Origin: Blastomussa wellsi
Lineage: Eukaryota; Cnidaria; Anthozoa; Scleractinia; Plerogyridae
DNA length: 64,000 nucleotides
Assembly (NCBI GenBank): GCA_947652115.1
Contig: OX393561.1
Coordinates: 34,714,336 to 34,778,335, forward strand
Direction: 5' to 3'
The notes under the pieces are model-generated. The model was not told where the DNA came from. It did no database searches and saw only the letters and a list, made by a program, of their open reading frames with translations. Position numbers and translations under genes: made by a program. Positions 22,714 through 35,552 of this stretch are shown here, piece by piece (position 1 is the stretch's first letter; every line of letters starts with the position of its first letter).

Positions 22714-25700
22714 ATGGAGAATGATAACACAGCCATTGAAAAACCGAGCAATCATTGGGGAAGCGAAGAGTACCTGTCCCGAGCAGCAAAGGACAAAACG
22801 GCCGAAAACCTGATTCCGAATGATGAGGCCCCGGAGGTGGAAAAAGGAGGTCTCGTTGGTTTGAAGCGAAAACTCGGCCTCGTCAGTGGGATCTGTCTCA
22901 TCGTGGGTACAATGATCGGCTCAGGAATATTTGCTTCGCCTCGCTATGTCATGGAAAACAGCGGCTCTGTGGGACTGACATTAATCGTTTGGAGCTTGTG
23001 TGGTGTTTTGGCGATGTTCGGAGCGCTGTGTTACTCCGAACTCGGCACAATGATCCCGTTGTCTGGAGCAGAGTACGTTTACTTGCTCGAGGGATTCGGC
23101 CCGCTGCCCGCATTTCTCTACTCGTGGACCTCTGTGATCGTGCTCAAACCTTCGCAAGTTGCTATTATTTGCCTGGCGTTCGGAGCTTACGTGATCGAGC
23201 CTATTTTCCCTGGTTGCGGTGACAGAGCAGATTTGCAACCCGTAGTGAAGCTGCTGGCCGCGCTTGCAATCGGTGAGTGCAAAATTATACTTTATTTTAA
23301 ATATAATAATATTAATAATAATGCACAATGTTACAGGCAAATGAAGGTATCTTACACGGTTATTGGTATGTTTAATGCGCATTTAGGTTCGTTTCCCTAG
23401 CTAGTTAGCTGCACAAAACCACGAGCAAACAAACTAATGCTGTTTAAACATTATCAGCAAGATCTGTCGTGATCCACACACGATATCAACAACTTCCTTT
23501 TAGGGTGTATATTTCGTCCTGTTTTCGATCTAACTTGTTTTGACTTCCTCGCTTTGAATGAAAAATTTAATCGTATGTTATTTTATGACACTGTTAATGT
23601 TTATAAGTTATGAAATATTACGTTGAATTATTTGCGCAGTATGCCTTCTGTCTCGCCGACATAACTGACGTTACTTCCTTCGCACGTGCGATCGACCACG
23701 AAAAGTTGCGAAATATGAAGTTGTAAATTAAATTATGGCCGTGCTTGCCATGAACGAAAAATGCATTGTGTTTTTCTTGTATACATTTGAATTTTTTTGA
23801 AGCCCATATCGCATTTATTTGCATAAAACACAAAAATTTTAATTATCTCGCTGGGTTTTAGCAGTCGCAAAAATGGACAAAAAGCCACCACAAGTCGAGG
23901 CCCGCTTTTCGATCTGAAAAAAAATGTAAATTCCTGCCAAGACCTTTCAGTACAGGTGTCAGCCATTTGATGAAAATTGACACATGTCATTTTACCAACT
24001 GAACAAAATGTGTAAAAAGGGCTATTGTTCGAATGGAGATTAGATTCACACTTACAGGTGAAAAAGTTTGCGTGAACTTTTGAAGAGAATGTCAATTATG
24101 ATCAGAGATAGCCCAAGCTCGATATATGAGCAGCTCTTATGTTGACATTTGCATTGTTACGTGACTCGAGCGATTTGCTTATTTATAAGGATTTGTATGG
24201 GGAAAGAAATAAAGCCGAAAAAACGAAAACTTAACGGTTGAATTACAATAAAAACGGCTCACCTGAACTCCTTTGTTGCTTTGTTTGTGTGCTGTGTGGT
24301 TTTCTAACTAGCCTGCAAAGCAGGCGGTTTTTGTGGGGAAATGCTTCAAAAACAGCGATCACGAAAGACCGGCCGCCATTTTCAGCGCGTGAACACTGTG
24401 GAGAGGAAAAAAGAGAGGGGAAGTTGCAATTTTAGGAGAAGAAACCGTTGGTTAAAAAATTGCACTAAATCGCTCCAAATCAGATAAAAAACCACACAGC
24501 ACACAACTAAAGCAACAAAGGAATTCAGGTGAGTGGTTTTTATTGTAATTGAACCGTTAATTTTTGTTTTTTTTTGCTTTATTTCTTTCCTAACCCTAAC
24601 CCATGATAACTGATCAATTGAATAAACAGAAAGGCATAATATGCAAACCGTATTCCATTGTCTGCTTTCCTTTACTTGTATCTGTTGGTATGTGCATTGG
24701 TGACTTTGTAAGTTTAGACGTTGTCCATGTCTTTAGTACCTTGTTTCCTGTCTCAGAATTACTAGAATGAATCATAAAACCTCAAAAGTTAGAAAGAATA
24801 AAAAGCAACTGATACCCAATTGTCTTCTCCCCTCCCTAGCCCCCCAAAACATATTTGGGATATTTGGAATATATTAACGAACTTGGTTGATGTATGCCCA
24901 AGGAATAAGATGATAATTAAATTCCCCCGCCCCTCCCCCCTCCGGCGAAAATTTTAAGTATATTTTTTGAACACGGCCTCCATGAAAAGCAGTTTTTATT
25001 CTTTTGTATTTTATACCTGTTTTGTAGCTAGGAAGATAGGAAGTTAGTTGATGACCATAAATACTTCTAAATAAGCTGATGGAAATACCGTGTATAAAGT
25101 TATCTTATCTTATCTTATCTTGTCTTACATGATCCAAAATTCGTGTTTGAAACATTTTCAGAGTAGCTTTAGCGAACTCGGAATAAATAAGATCGGAAAT
25201 TCTTCTGTGAGGATTTCCGCTCTCATCTCGCCGGCGAAGTACTGATAATGTTTAATTCATTGGCGGATCCAGACTTTCTGGCCCTTTGGGTTTTAAACTT
25301 TTCGCCCATAAAGGGCGGGGGGGAGGGGGGGACAGGCCCCTCCCCTCCTCTGCTAATTGTACCGTAATAGAAACAGCTCAGCTTCATTATGCGATGATTT
25401 TCGTTGCAGGAGTGATCTTGTTTGTGAACTGTGCCAGCGTGAAGTGGGCCTCGCGCATGCAGATCGTTTTCACTGTTTGTAAGATGATTGCTATAGTCAT
25501 GTTGATTGTCACGGGCCTTGTTCGTCTGGGTCAAGGTAAGTGTGCTTATGCAATAAAAAACGCCACTGCAAACGAAAGGAATGCTGACTTATATTTGCTC
25601 AATGTTCCTTTCAGGTTGGGTGTTTTCGGGGAGAGCTTATAAACGGCGGAGCTTATGGAAATTTGTTTCAAAGATATTTCAATTTCTTTTAAATGGGATG

Positions 25701-28700
25701 CTAAAACTTAATTTTTTTGGGTTCCGGTACATACAATAGTACCTTAATTATGGTAAAACTCTATAAACTTGACGATATGTAGTCTGAGTGTCACACGTCT
25801 TCCCGCCCTAATCCCCTGATGCTCGCCTCAGGGGATTAGGGCGGAAAGAGGAGGGGTGCTAATTTTCGGTATTTTTTTAGTCAAGGCTATCCACATATCA
25901 CACGATTTCCTTTTTTATGCAGGGTTCACTGAAAGTTTTGGAAACTCGTTTGACAATACACAAAAGAAGATTGGTGTGGTGGGATTCGCGTTTTACAATG
26001 GATTGTGGGCTTATGACGGCTGGTGAGTAACGTGTCACCTCAATTCACTTTTTGCCTTTTTCAGTTCGTAATTTACTACCTAGCTTCCTCTGCAGCCGTT
26101 TCTAGGGGCATGTACTAAAACCAGGAACACCTTTAAACTCGGAACACCGGAACAACCCGGAACACCAGAAATGTCATCAAATTCCAATAAATTTCTAAAA
26201 AAATAGATATATAAAAAATAAAATTCTGGTGTTCCGTGTTGCGGGGTGTCCCGGTGTTCCTGCTTTTAGCACATGTCGCCGACACGACGTATGGCGTTTG
26301 TGAAGTTAGTTTGTAAAAACCGTTAATTGAATATTCAGAAACTTGCCAGGTTGATTTTGCGAAAAATAAAATACTTCTCGCCAGCAATGTCTCAGTTAAC
26401 GAACCGTACGCGGTAGGAGAGTAAAAACTTTCAGGCAAAATTTTGCACTAAAGTTGCGACGAAACTAGTGAAACTGTTTTACCTTCCTTTTGTTTTCTTA
26501 CTTTAAAGGAACAATTTGAATTACGTCACAGAAGAACTAAAGAACCCTTACCGGTAAGATTATTGATCTTTTTATCGATTGCTTTGAAGAACTTTGAAGA
26601 AAGTACGCCTTCCTTTCCAGAGCAATATTTTGGATTTCAGTCGTGGACTCTCGATTACATTTACAACTCAGATTGCACCTGGTTGTCGTTGTCTCTTAGT
26701 TAAAATGGACTTAGCTCTGCGTGCATGGTTGTAGTTCTCTTTTAAATGATTATTTTTCTCTCCGAGATGATTTGCCCTATGTAATCACCCCATGTATGTT
26801 TCTTTTTCATTGTTTTTAGAAACTTGCCGCTGTCCATATTGATTGGTATCCCACTTGTGACTGGTTGTTACGTGCTGGTAAATATCGCTTATCTGGCCGT
26901 GCTGACACCAGCAGAAATCATGGCTTCCAGTGCTGTCGCCGTGGTAGGTAACACCACCGCTACTCGGAAAACTCCTTTCCTCTTCATGACGAGAAATGAA
27001 TGTGCCCCACCCCTTCAGCTGTCCGTCCCCAGGCCTTCAGTAGCGATCGATCGTGTCTCGCGTACGTGCTCTCTGTGAATCAAATCACTTATCTGATATT
27101 AAAATGAACAACAACAACAAGCTTTATTACCAAATTAAAAAAGTTACAACATAATATATTAGTACAAAAAAGGTAACAGTTACTCAGAACAACTAAAAAG
27201 CTAATCGAGCTAACCTAGGTGGGAAGCGCTGGAAAAAATGCCTGCCAAAGCCACAGGCACGAGGGTGTCGGCTGTTTCGGGAGAAAAACAAAATTCTTCC
27301 GGGAATCTGAAAACTTTGCCGGGAATCGGGAGACTTGGAAAATTTCCGCGAAACACGAAGTAATGAAATTAAAATTTCGGGAATTTTGAGATTTTTTTGG
27401 GAATTTCTCCCAAATATTCGGGACGATATTCCAGATTTCCGGGAGGACTTTTATTTACACACGGTACTGCTCAAACAGCGTTTATTAGAGCTGTCACCCC
27501 CCCATACAGGCAGTGATAGAAAGAGCGCCAAATGTGTAGCCGCTTGCTGTTTTTTCCCACCAAAAGCCATAACTAACCTCTTTGGTTCAACTTGATATTC
27601 CGACTCGTTTTGCATGTAACAGATTTGCAGTGAATGTACTGTGTTCATAAGAAAGACATTTAACATTTTTTCCAGACTTTGGCAGATCGTTTATACGGAG
27701 TAATGGCTTGGGTGATTCCTATATTTGTCGCCTCGTCCACGTTTGGAGCCGCTAATGGATCAGCATTTGGCGGTGGAAGGTAATAACTGAATGCTGCATT
27801 GAGGTATTTTCGCTTGAAGCATTTTGACAGCAAGAAACGTGTCATGTGCGTCGCTTAGAGCGAGATGTGGATCTATATTCCTTTGTGTACAATTTATTCA
27901 TATCGCTTGTTATATTTTAGTGTTTAAACTTGTTTCGGCTCAGAGTTCGTTATGTTAAAGGCTGGTTAGCTGCGCGTGAAAAAAGATGGTGATTGTTCTC
28001 TTTTGCAACATTTGGTATTACCCTTTAATCAATCAATTTTTACCTGGAAATTCGTAGGACAATGGTAGGAAATTCTGAAAGCAAATTGGTATTGTTTTTC
28101 TTCCACAGACTTGTCTTTGCCGCTGCACGGGAGGGACATCTTCCAAAGTTTCTCGCCATGATTCATACCAAGCGACACACGCCCTTACCTGCCATGTTTT
28201 TTACGGTGCGTCAAATGACTTAGTTATAAAAGGTGCAAATCCCTCTTTTGTTTTCGCTTCACGCTCGGCGGACTAAGAAACAATCGACTGCTGGCTCGTA
28301 GTCTAACTTGAAGGAAATTACGAGTACCCTATTTTGAACACGGCGATACTGAGAAATCCCTTTTTACCGCCCCATTTATTTTGAATATCAGTCTCTTTTG
28401 CTTCTGTATTATAAAGCAAGTGAATGTTGTTGCTTTGAAAGCCTTGAAAGTACATAACCTGCGTAGTTGAAGGGATTCGCGGCGGAGTGCTTTTGTTTTT
28501 GTGTGGAGGCCGTCGTTTTTAGAAGCGAAGTCGTGAAGGTATTGGCGAGGAGTCGAGTTGGAATCCCACTCGTGGCTTCGCGTCCTTCGCCGCTCGCGTT
28601 CGTGGACTTCGCCCACGAATGGTGAGTCCGCGCTCAGGCCCTAATCACGACAGCCACGCAGGCTGGAAAGTACAAACAGAAATTTTAAATTTGACTTTTC

Positions 28701-28800
28701 CTAAACTAAAAAATATCGTTTAATTCGGTATTTTGTTTGTTATTGTTATGCTCCACATTTTAAGCACTTACAGCTTTTTTTGTTGTGATTTTCTACAGAG
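22714..28800 (+). CDS. SLC7-type amino-acid transporter 1 (3' end lost in gap)
   Basis: Seven coding exons: 22714-23272, 25410-25535, 25923-26022, 26509-26553, 26820-26943, 27676-27779, 28109-28205 (385 codons, all GT-AG). An eighth exon apparently opens at 28799 after acceptor ttttctacag and disappears into the N run. The start ATG is in AACATGG. The protein has a hydrophilic N-tail, then APC-fold membrane segments: [12 protein letters not shown] (GSGIF at 69-73, the unwound TM1 substrate site), [11 protein letters not shown], and [20 protein letters not shown], the TM6 signature of LAT-family light chains. C168 in IFPGCG matches the Cys that disulfide-links light chains to an SLC3 heavy chain. 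About 136 residues (last four membrane segments and tail) are not visible. Family known: Na+-independent amino-acid exchange at the plasma membrane. The exact subtype (LAT, y+LAT, b0,+ or xCT) cannot be set from the sequence alone. Confidence 0.92.
24201..24590. repeat. Foldback element with long arms
   Basis: The left arm starts ggaaagaaataaagc and includes acggttgaattacaata and gaactcctttgttgct; the right arm carries agcaacaaaggaattc, tattgtaattgaaccgt and ends gctttatttctttcc. Arms are close to 100 nt each. It lies in intron 1 of transporter 1. The loop contains a gcctgcaaagcaggc hairpin. Confidence 0.8.
25099..25126 (+). repeat. (TTATC)n microsatellite
   Basis: About five tandem TTATC/TATCT units, the last one changed to TTGTC. 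Confidence 0.85.
26110..26276. repeat. Foldback element
   Basis: Arms catgtactaaaaccaggaac and cggaacaccgg...ccggaacaccagaa are complemented by ttctggtgttccg and ggtgttcctgcttttagcac. The inner part repeats the word ggaacacc. It lies in an intron of transporter 1. Confidence 0.75.
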
Positions 28801-29000
28801 NNNNNNNNNNNNNNNNNNNNNNNNNNNNNNNNNNNNNNNNNNNNNNNNNNNNNNNNNNNNNNNNNNNNNNNNNNNNNNNNNNNNNNNNNNNNNNNNNNNN
28901 NNNNNNNNNNNNNNNNNNNNNNNNNNNNNNNNNNNNNNNNNNNNNNNNNNNNNNNNNNNNNNNNNNNNNNNNNNNNNNNNNNNNNNNNNNNNNNNNNNNN
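28801..29000. other. Assembly gap (200 N)
   Basis: Exactly 200 N. It interrupts transporter 1 at the start of exon 8, and the sequence on its right begins inside a foldback repeat, so the repeat is a likely cause of the break. The round length may be a placeholder. Confidence 0.99.
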
Positions 29001-29590
29001 AGATATTGACATTTTTCTATTATGCAAATTAGATCAGTGATGATGTCAGCTGGTTTGAACTAAAAAATGGTAAAATACAAAATAAACAATATCTCTAAAA
29101 CTATTGATGCAGTGTTCTTGAAACTTGGCACCACAAATGTGAATCCCTAAAGAAAGAAAATGGCACCCTTAGAATTGTTACCATAGCAACTCTTTCAGCT
29201 CCAGTCTCTCTCTGTTACAAAACCAAATATCTCCATTTGCAACGTCTAAAGTGAGACAAAGGGTCCTACTTGGAACAGACATAGTTCCCATGTTGTCTCA
29301 AACACCATCATTGGATTGGCTGCGGTAGATGATTCTTGGTTTAAGCAAAAACTAGGAATTTCAGTTTTTATTATGACAGTACTAGCTGCAAACCTGTTGT
29401 CATAGCAACAGCACTGATGGTATCATTTTGTTTCTTTTGTGATGCACATTTGTGGTGCCAAGTTTCAAGAACACTGCATCAACAGTTTTAGAGATATTGC
29501 TTATTCAGTATTTTACCATTTTTTAGTTCAAACCAGCTGACATCATCACTGATCTAATTTGCATAATAGAAAAATGTCAATATCTCTAAA
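29001..29590. repeat. Large foldback element abutting the gap
   Basis: Left arm agatattgacatttttctat through gatcagtgatgatgtcagctgg and ttgaaacttggcaccacaaa; the right arm (about 29440-29590) carries the complements tttgtggtgccaagtttcaa and ccagctgacatcatcactga, ending atagaaaaatgtcaatatct. Arms are about 150 nt. The left end may extend into the N run. Part of the arm wording recurs in diverged form near 60200-60320. Confidence 0.85.
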
Positions 29591-29728
29591 ACGAAAAATG
29601 ATATTTCAAAAAGAAGAACGCCATTCTTCTCAATTTTGAAAGGCCTTTCAAATAAGAAGAAAATATTTTTCATGTCATATACACTTTAAGCGGCAGTTCC
29701 GCATTTTAAATTGGAAACTGGCGTCTAA

Positions 29729-30351
29729 GGCCCGTTTCAGACGCCGGACTTTTCATGAGCCCAACTCAGGCGTTCTTCCCGCCTGGCTTGGCCGGGAACG
29801 GCTTTGGAACAGCTTTGATTCAGACGCCGAACTGTCCATGTGCCGATTCCAGTGCATAAATTATGATAACGCATTTGCCTGCAGTAGAGCACATTGACGC
29901 CATAAATTCAAAATGGCGGCATGGAGAGCCGAGTTAAATAATAGCATCGATATGACCAGCTCATATCTCGAAAATACGAATTATATTTGTCTAATATGCA
30001 GGACATCAATTTGTAACAAATGTTCGACCTTCGGAGTGAATGAAGATACTGAAAGAGAGAGAAAACAAACATTTATCAACTGTCGCCTTCTCTTCAAAAT
30101 GTGATGCAATACAGTTTTCATATTCTTCCTTCTATTTGCCGCTTTCTCCATCATAGTTCGGAAAAGGAACTTCGATGTAAGGGGACGGGCGTGCATGTTA
30201 GCAGCGTTTCCCATGTTTCTGAACTTTGCCTTAAAACCACTGACAATGTTGATTTTTTTTCGTGGAACTGCACTTTCGTCAATTTTGGTCGGTCCAAATT
30301 CGAATTAAGCTCGGCTCCTGCTCATGAAAAGATCGGCGCCTGAACTGGGCC
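29729..30351. mobile_element. PIF/Harbinger-like element remnant
   Basis: Left end GGCCCGTTTCAGACGCCG and right end complement GGCCCAGTTCAGGCGCCG match as terminal inverted repeats; the similarity continues into cttttcatgagc. Both are flanked by TAA (29726-29728 and 30352-30354), the TWA target duplication typical of PIF/Harbinger. The interior contains an ATG frame at 29913-30104 with Cys pairs (ICLICRTSICNKC), unassigned and probably a fragment of an element protein. No DDE transposase is visible. Confidence 0.65.
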
Positions 30352-31569
30352 TAACAGGTCCAAACAGTGTGAATAGCGTGTGTTGAATCGCAAGCGATAC
30401 CTAAAATAGACGTAAGTCAGACGTGAGAAATTACTTTGTTAAAGTTTTATAAGTGATCATTTGTAGGTAAAGCACTAGGTCTAACTGCATCTTATTAACC
30501 AAGCGCAAGGACCATACTCGAATGTCGGCCCGAGGTCTTGACAGCGCAGTGAAACCTCGTTAACCTGCGAACACGGAAACCTCGTTAGCCTGCGAACAGG
30601 CTCTCCAGTGGAGAAAATTTCAGCGAGCGAAGGAAGCGAGCGTGACCCGCGCGTTCTCCTCCTCTTAAGGCTACGCTCGGCTCGCTGGGGAGCCTGTTCG
30701 TAGTAACCAAAGGGGCGGGGTTCCACTGTACTGTAGAAAACACCGAGGGCCGATATTCTGCCAGTGTGGTCCCGGGCAAGTTTGGTTAAGGCATATTACA
30801 CGACTGAAAATTTTTTTTATAGATATAAGCGGGAAAAGGAAATAAAAATAAGGGGTGGTTGACCGGGGACGCACCGGGTGTTTCGATCGGAGAACAAGAG
30901 GGTTTTCTCAAGCGAGTCAAGTTTTTTTTTTTTCACCTCTGTAAGCCCATTACAGTTGACAAATTTGTGCGAGATCATTTGGGACAATACCCGGTCCAAT
31001 ATTGGCCCTCTTACTACCTCAGTCGTGTAATAAAATGCTGCTGTAGACCACATGACCGTATGGTATGAGAGTATTTTTTAGCGTATTTAGGTTTGTATAG
31101 CAATTATAAAAGCTCAAGCAGTGTGGAAAATAAATGTATTGTTCCTTGGTTCAAGCGTTGTTTTAAGTAGCTAATTTCAGGTCTGTCCCTGTTACATCCT
31201 CCGGCTTTTAAAGGCTTGGATTTCACTTCACTCATAAGACGCATAAGCAGAAGAAATAAAAATTGTTTGTTCTGCTTGTGCTTTTTCACATAATACGAAT
31301 GAGTGTTCGTTCTTCTTATGTGCTTCCGATCACGCCTGTGGTCCTTGTGCTCATGGAGTCGGGGAAACCAATGGCCAATCTTCGTTCAGACATTCGAGGA
31401 GTTTCCGACTTATTTTATCCAATCAAAACTTAGCGCGAGAGCTCGTGGATTCAACGAAAGTAATCGCGCGAGCAAACACGTCATGTTGTTTAGCAACGTG
31501 AAGGTTGAACACCGTGGGCTCGGGGGCGGGATTCCGTCATCAACTGGTACTTGTTCCCCCGACAATGAA

Positions 31570-31900
31570 AACCAGCCTTGAAAAAGCTCTGTCACGGATT
31601 ACTCACCTTGAAAAGTTTAGCCTGAAGTTGTCAAGTTTGGCAATTAGTATCTACATCATCCTTGTTTCTTCTCAGGTTTTTGTTACCGCTGGCATTATTT
31701 TTACATTGGCAAACTGTTATTTCAAGGCTTCCTATGAAGGCAATTTTATTTTACCAAAGGTGCCTTCCTTCATAGTGGCTAAAGCCCCTTTAGTGGAAAG
31801 ACGTCTCTCAATTAGCGAGCTGAATGCGGAAAATTATCTTTGTGGTGCATGTCGTATAGAAAAGAGAATTGGGCCATTCGTCATTGTACTTTTCCAGATA
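31570..31900 (+). repeat. Dispersed repeat (shared with 42420-42640)
   Basis: Shares with 42420-42640 the words gctc.gtcacggat, ttgaaaagtttagcct, a run around catccttg, and aaggcaattttat followed by accaaag/gccaaag. A 140-codon open frame crosses it but has no protein features, so I treat it as repeat. Confidence 0.5.
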
Positions 31901-32089
31901 AAAGCTTCTAAATGTACCACGAAATAGTAAGTGCTCATTGGTGGCCTATTGTGTTGCCGATTTAAGACATTTAATCGTGGTATCCTAAGTACCCGTGTGG
32001 TGAAAGAACTTACATCTGTAGTGTTCAGTTTCTGCGATGCTTATTTTAGGGTGCTTATCTCGACAACAATCTCTGGAGGAGGAAAAGAT

Positions 32090-32460
32090 CGTTTCAATGA
32101 CACCCAGATCAGCGTGAATTTGAGAGAAAACTCGAAGGAAAATTTGCCTCAACTACCCTTGGCTACTCCATGGCAAGAATGTTCCTTTTAGTTGATGCTT
32201 TCACGGGAATTCTTGGACTGATTGGCAAGCTCACCAGTAGCAGGCCAACAACCGCAGCGAAAAGATAGAATAGGACAAGAGAAAAAATGGAAAAAACGCC
32301 TTTTACACATGCCCGAGCTCGAATATCACAGAACGCGATGTTGCAAATGACGTTTTGGGTAGGTGGGAGCAGATTTAGCTCATAGCTGACCATAAATAAT
32401 ATCCAAAAAACGCTTTTTTCCAAAATCTCCAGCCGCCAATGGGTTAAAGACATGTGAGGG
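32090..32460 (-). repeat. Dispersed repeat (shared with 55900-56300)
   Basis: On the minus strand this has ttgttggcctgctactgg, ttgccatggagta and gttgaggcaaattttcc; near 56060-56195 on the plus strand the words are ttgttggccttctactgg, ttgccatggagtc and gttgaggcaattttcc. The order of words is the same, so these are two copies of one unclassified element. Confidence 0.6.
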
Positions 32461-32745
32461 CAATGCTTGTAATGTGAATCTCACATGTAAGTGTTAGGTG
32501 CGGTGAGTCTATCGTAAAGGGGAAATGCGTGAAGCATCGCGCTCTCGGTTGCAATAATAAACCACGCGATAAAAATACCTTTTCGAGGTAGAGTCCCGCT
32601 ATTGCAGCAAGTCAATTATAGTAGTACGCGTTCTACCGATGCGCGCAGGCGCTTATTGCGTTACTTCGTTTTTAACTCGTGTATCACGGAGTCATGCATG
32701 CTGTGAAGCAGTCCAGGAATGAACCTCAATGATACTCACTCACCC

Positions 32746-32910
32746 AATGTTAGAAGTACTATATCAAACACTAGAGACAGTGTTTCATCACATTTCCAAA
32801 CACCGAGAGTTGAAAATACGACGCACAGCGGAGTATTTTTGACGAACTTCGAGATGTTTGGAAACGTGATGAAACACTGTCTCGAGTGTTTGATATATCT
32901 TCTCAATCGA
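32746..32910. repeat. Foldback element
   Basis: Arms atatcaaacactagagacag with tgtttcatcac and complement gtgatgaaacactgtctcga with gtgtttgatatat enclose an inner hairpin. A half-copy with the words gatgaaacactgtct and tgtttgatatatta is at about 37681-37790. Confidence 0.8.
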
Positions 32911-34782
32911 AACTAAAACTACGGAGAAAACGAAGAAATAAAATCGTAAAAATCTATGCTAATTAAGATCACATTTCCAAACCACGGTTACGGTTCTGAT
33001 TTCCTTTGTTTTAACGTGATGAATTATTAATGAGTTTGAGAAAAGGTTTTCGCCAACATGCACGCATGCGATTTCTAAACAGTTTTTATTTGTACCCTTG
33101 CTATATGTTAACAGGCGATAGCATTACTTTAGTAATTTAACTGTCTGAAATATTGCAGTGGTAATAAATGTAAACGATTAAATAAAATCCTTACTTTGCA
33201 TGATCCTATAAATGATCTTTACTACTTTCACTTGTTTATCAGTATTTAGCTTTAACTTAAAATAATATACACAAAAGCAACGTTGAGAAGTTAACTTTTT
33301 CTCTCAAGTCAAATCTTAAAAGAAGCAGTCCCTGGTAGACACTGCCATCACTAACTACATTAGCAGATATTAATTATTTTACAATGATTAATAACGTAGC
33401 CGTACTATAACGATAAGCTCGACTACTTGAAGAAATATGGTCTGCATAGGAGGTTCATACTCATCTGAGCTTTTGAACTTCCATGCATTTTCCTTTACTC
33501 AACTGGCAAAACCTATATCTGGCCATTTTCTTGGAAATTTTCAAAACAAATGTTCTTGATCGTTGGCACCTTTTCCCGATTGATTCACGGAAAATGTGAC
33601 TAATTTTCTACAATCAACATCAATTTCATGACTGTCCATGGCCCAAAGTTAAGTTCCACGACTTTCCCAGTACTAGATAACGAAGTTCTAAAATTCCATG
33701 GTTTTCTAGAGTGGTGGGAATCGAGCCTACGTGAATATAATGGTCGTGTTCAAACACTTTTAATTTACATGTAACCAATTGCCTGTGGCTTATTTCTTCA
33801 TCACTTGCAGACAAATGACCATTAAAAATGTTTGAAATCACTAGTCTGTTGTGAAAAAAAACTGCCTTCTTTTTCTGACAGCTGGCAACGAAAAACAAAA
33901 ATGTTACTCTTCTCTTAAAATAATTTGCCTCCCCTCCCAATGTTGGCGTAAACATATTTTTGAAATAGTGCTTTTCTTAAATCTTTCTAATCTTGATATA
34001 TGGAAAATAGTGTTACTCGGGATAATAGCAATACTGTGTTTTTTTTACTTACTCAAAAGTTATCAAAAGTATTCTTTTTTCAAAACACACATTTAAAATA
34101 ATACACTGGCACAGGACTCACAAGTTAATATATTTATGGAGTCTTTGTATAGGTTGAAATTGGTTTGCTGAACTGATCAAGCTTTGTTCAAAGGAGGTAG
34201 TTTTACCTTTCCTTTCAAAATAGTCATTGGCAATCACTGGGACAGTCTGGGGAGCCAGTAGGTCACGCACCATCCATAAGTCATCCACAATGTTATGCAC
34301 TGATTAGTTTAACTAGATTTCTGCTTCGTATGATTAGCACTCCAGTTAATCTGATTAACATGTTAGTTAGCATTGCTAGCACTCTAATTAGCATGGTTAC
34401 AGGGTTATACTAGTTTGAGCTTTCAAAATTCCACGACTCTTCCAGTACCTTTTTTCATAACCATTCACATTTTAATATAACCCATACTTAACCATTTTCA
34501 ACCATTTTCTTTATTGTGGGTACATTTCACCCATTTCTTCACAGAAACAGAACTGTCAAACCTACTTTGTACAGCTAACATAATTTTCTATGACTGCATG
34601 GCCACACTTAAATTCCACGACTTTTCATGTTTCCCATAACCTGTACAGACCCTGACTAAAACCATGTTTAGCTTGATGAGCACTTTAGTTAGCACGGCTA
34701 GCACCTTGGTTAGACAAAGTAGCTGGCTCTGGTAAGACTGACTATTACTTCTGTATTTAGACTGATATTAGTATTTTGATAG

Positions 34783-34827
<45 letters not shown>

Positions 34828-34835
34828 GTATAACA

Positions 34836-35026
34836 ATATAATTTGGTTTTATCAACTGGGTTGATAATGTCAATTGGCCACCGTAAAAAGATTCAAGAGC
34901 TGACGTTTCGAGCTTTAGCCCTTGGATTCGCTCCGACGAAGGGCTAACGCTCGAAACGTCAGCACTTGAATCTCTTTACGGTGGCCAATTGACATTATCA
35001 ACCCAGTTGATAAAACCAAATTATAT
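34836..35026. repeat. Near-perfect foldback element
   Basis: The left arm starts atataatttggttttatcaa and runs through ttggccaccgtaaa, gacgtttcgagc; the right arm carries gctcgaaacgtcag, tttacggtggccaa and ends ttgataaaaccaaattatat. Arms of about 85 nt are almost identical, with a loop of about 15 nt. Confidence 0.9.
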
Positions 35027-35350
35027 TAGTATTTTGATGCTTTGGTTATCCTGAGATTGTAAGGATGACACCGTGTACTTTAGTTGTTTGTTCACTGGCA
35101 AAAAAAATCCAAAAAAGGGCTGCGAAGGACACTAGTCCCAGGGTGCCTGCTGTAGAGGTTTTTACTGTATTAAAAAAACAATGAAATGGATATTACTGGC
35201 ACTGCAATCTTGCAAACCGTTTTGCTACAGATTCTAATCTAAATAAGACTTTTAATTAATAACAGGAAAGCAGAGTTGACATTGTCAGTTGATGCTTGCC
35301 TCCAATCTCTATCTTTATTTGTCATTTTGTATTTTGATTTATACCACAGG

Positions 35351-35552
35351 TAAAGTCCGCATATGAGCCCTGTTTCCCATCAGGCCATTGTAGGGTTATC
35401 CCCCAGCAATATCTTGCCGGTACCCATTTCATACACCTGGGTAGAGAGGCACTGTGAGAGTAAAGTGTCTTGCCTAAGGACACAATGCAGTCCCCCGGGC
35501 CGAGGCTCTAACCCGGACCATCCATCCACTAACCATTAGGCCATTGAGCCTG
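35351..35552 (-). repeat. tRNA-derived SINE copy 1
   Basis: Read on the minus strand it begins with a tRNA-like head: tggcctaatggttagtgg fits an A box and gggttagagcc a B box. The tail carries acactttactctcacagtg and atgggtaccgg, shared with the copies at 36461, 38446, 55514 and 56484. Confidence 0.75.

Noticed and set aside
22981..23382. 133-codon minus-strand open frame
   Set aside because: Antisense shadow of exon 1 of transporter 1.
23733..24095. 120-codon minus-strand open frame
   Set aside because: Lies in intron 1 of transporter 1 with no recognisable features or splice support.
29913..30104. 63-codon Cys-containing frame as a host gene
   Set aside because: Enclosed by inverted repeats with TAA duplications, so assigned to the transposon instead.
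31505..31927. 140-codon plus-strand open frame
   Set aside because: Sits in a dispersed repeat (shared with 42420-42640); hydrophobic stretch is likely chance.
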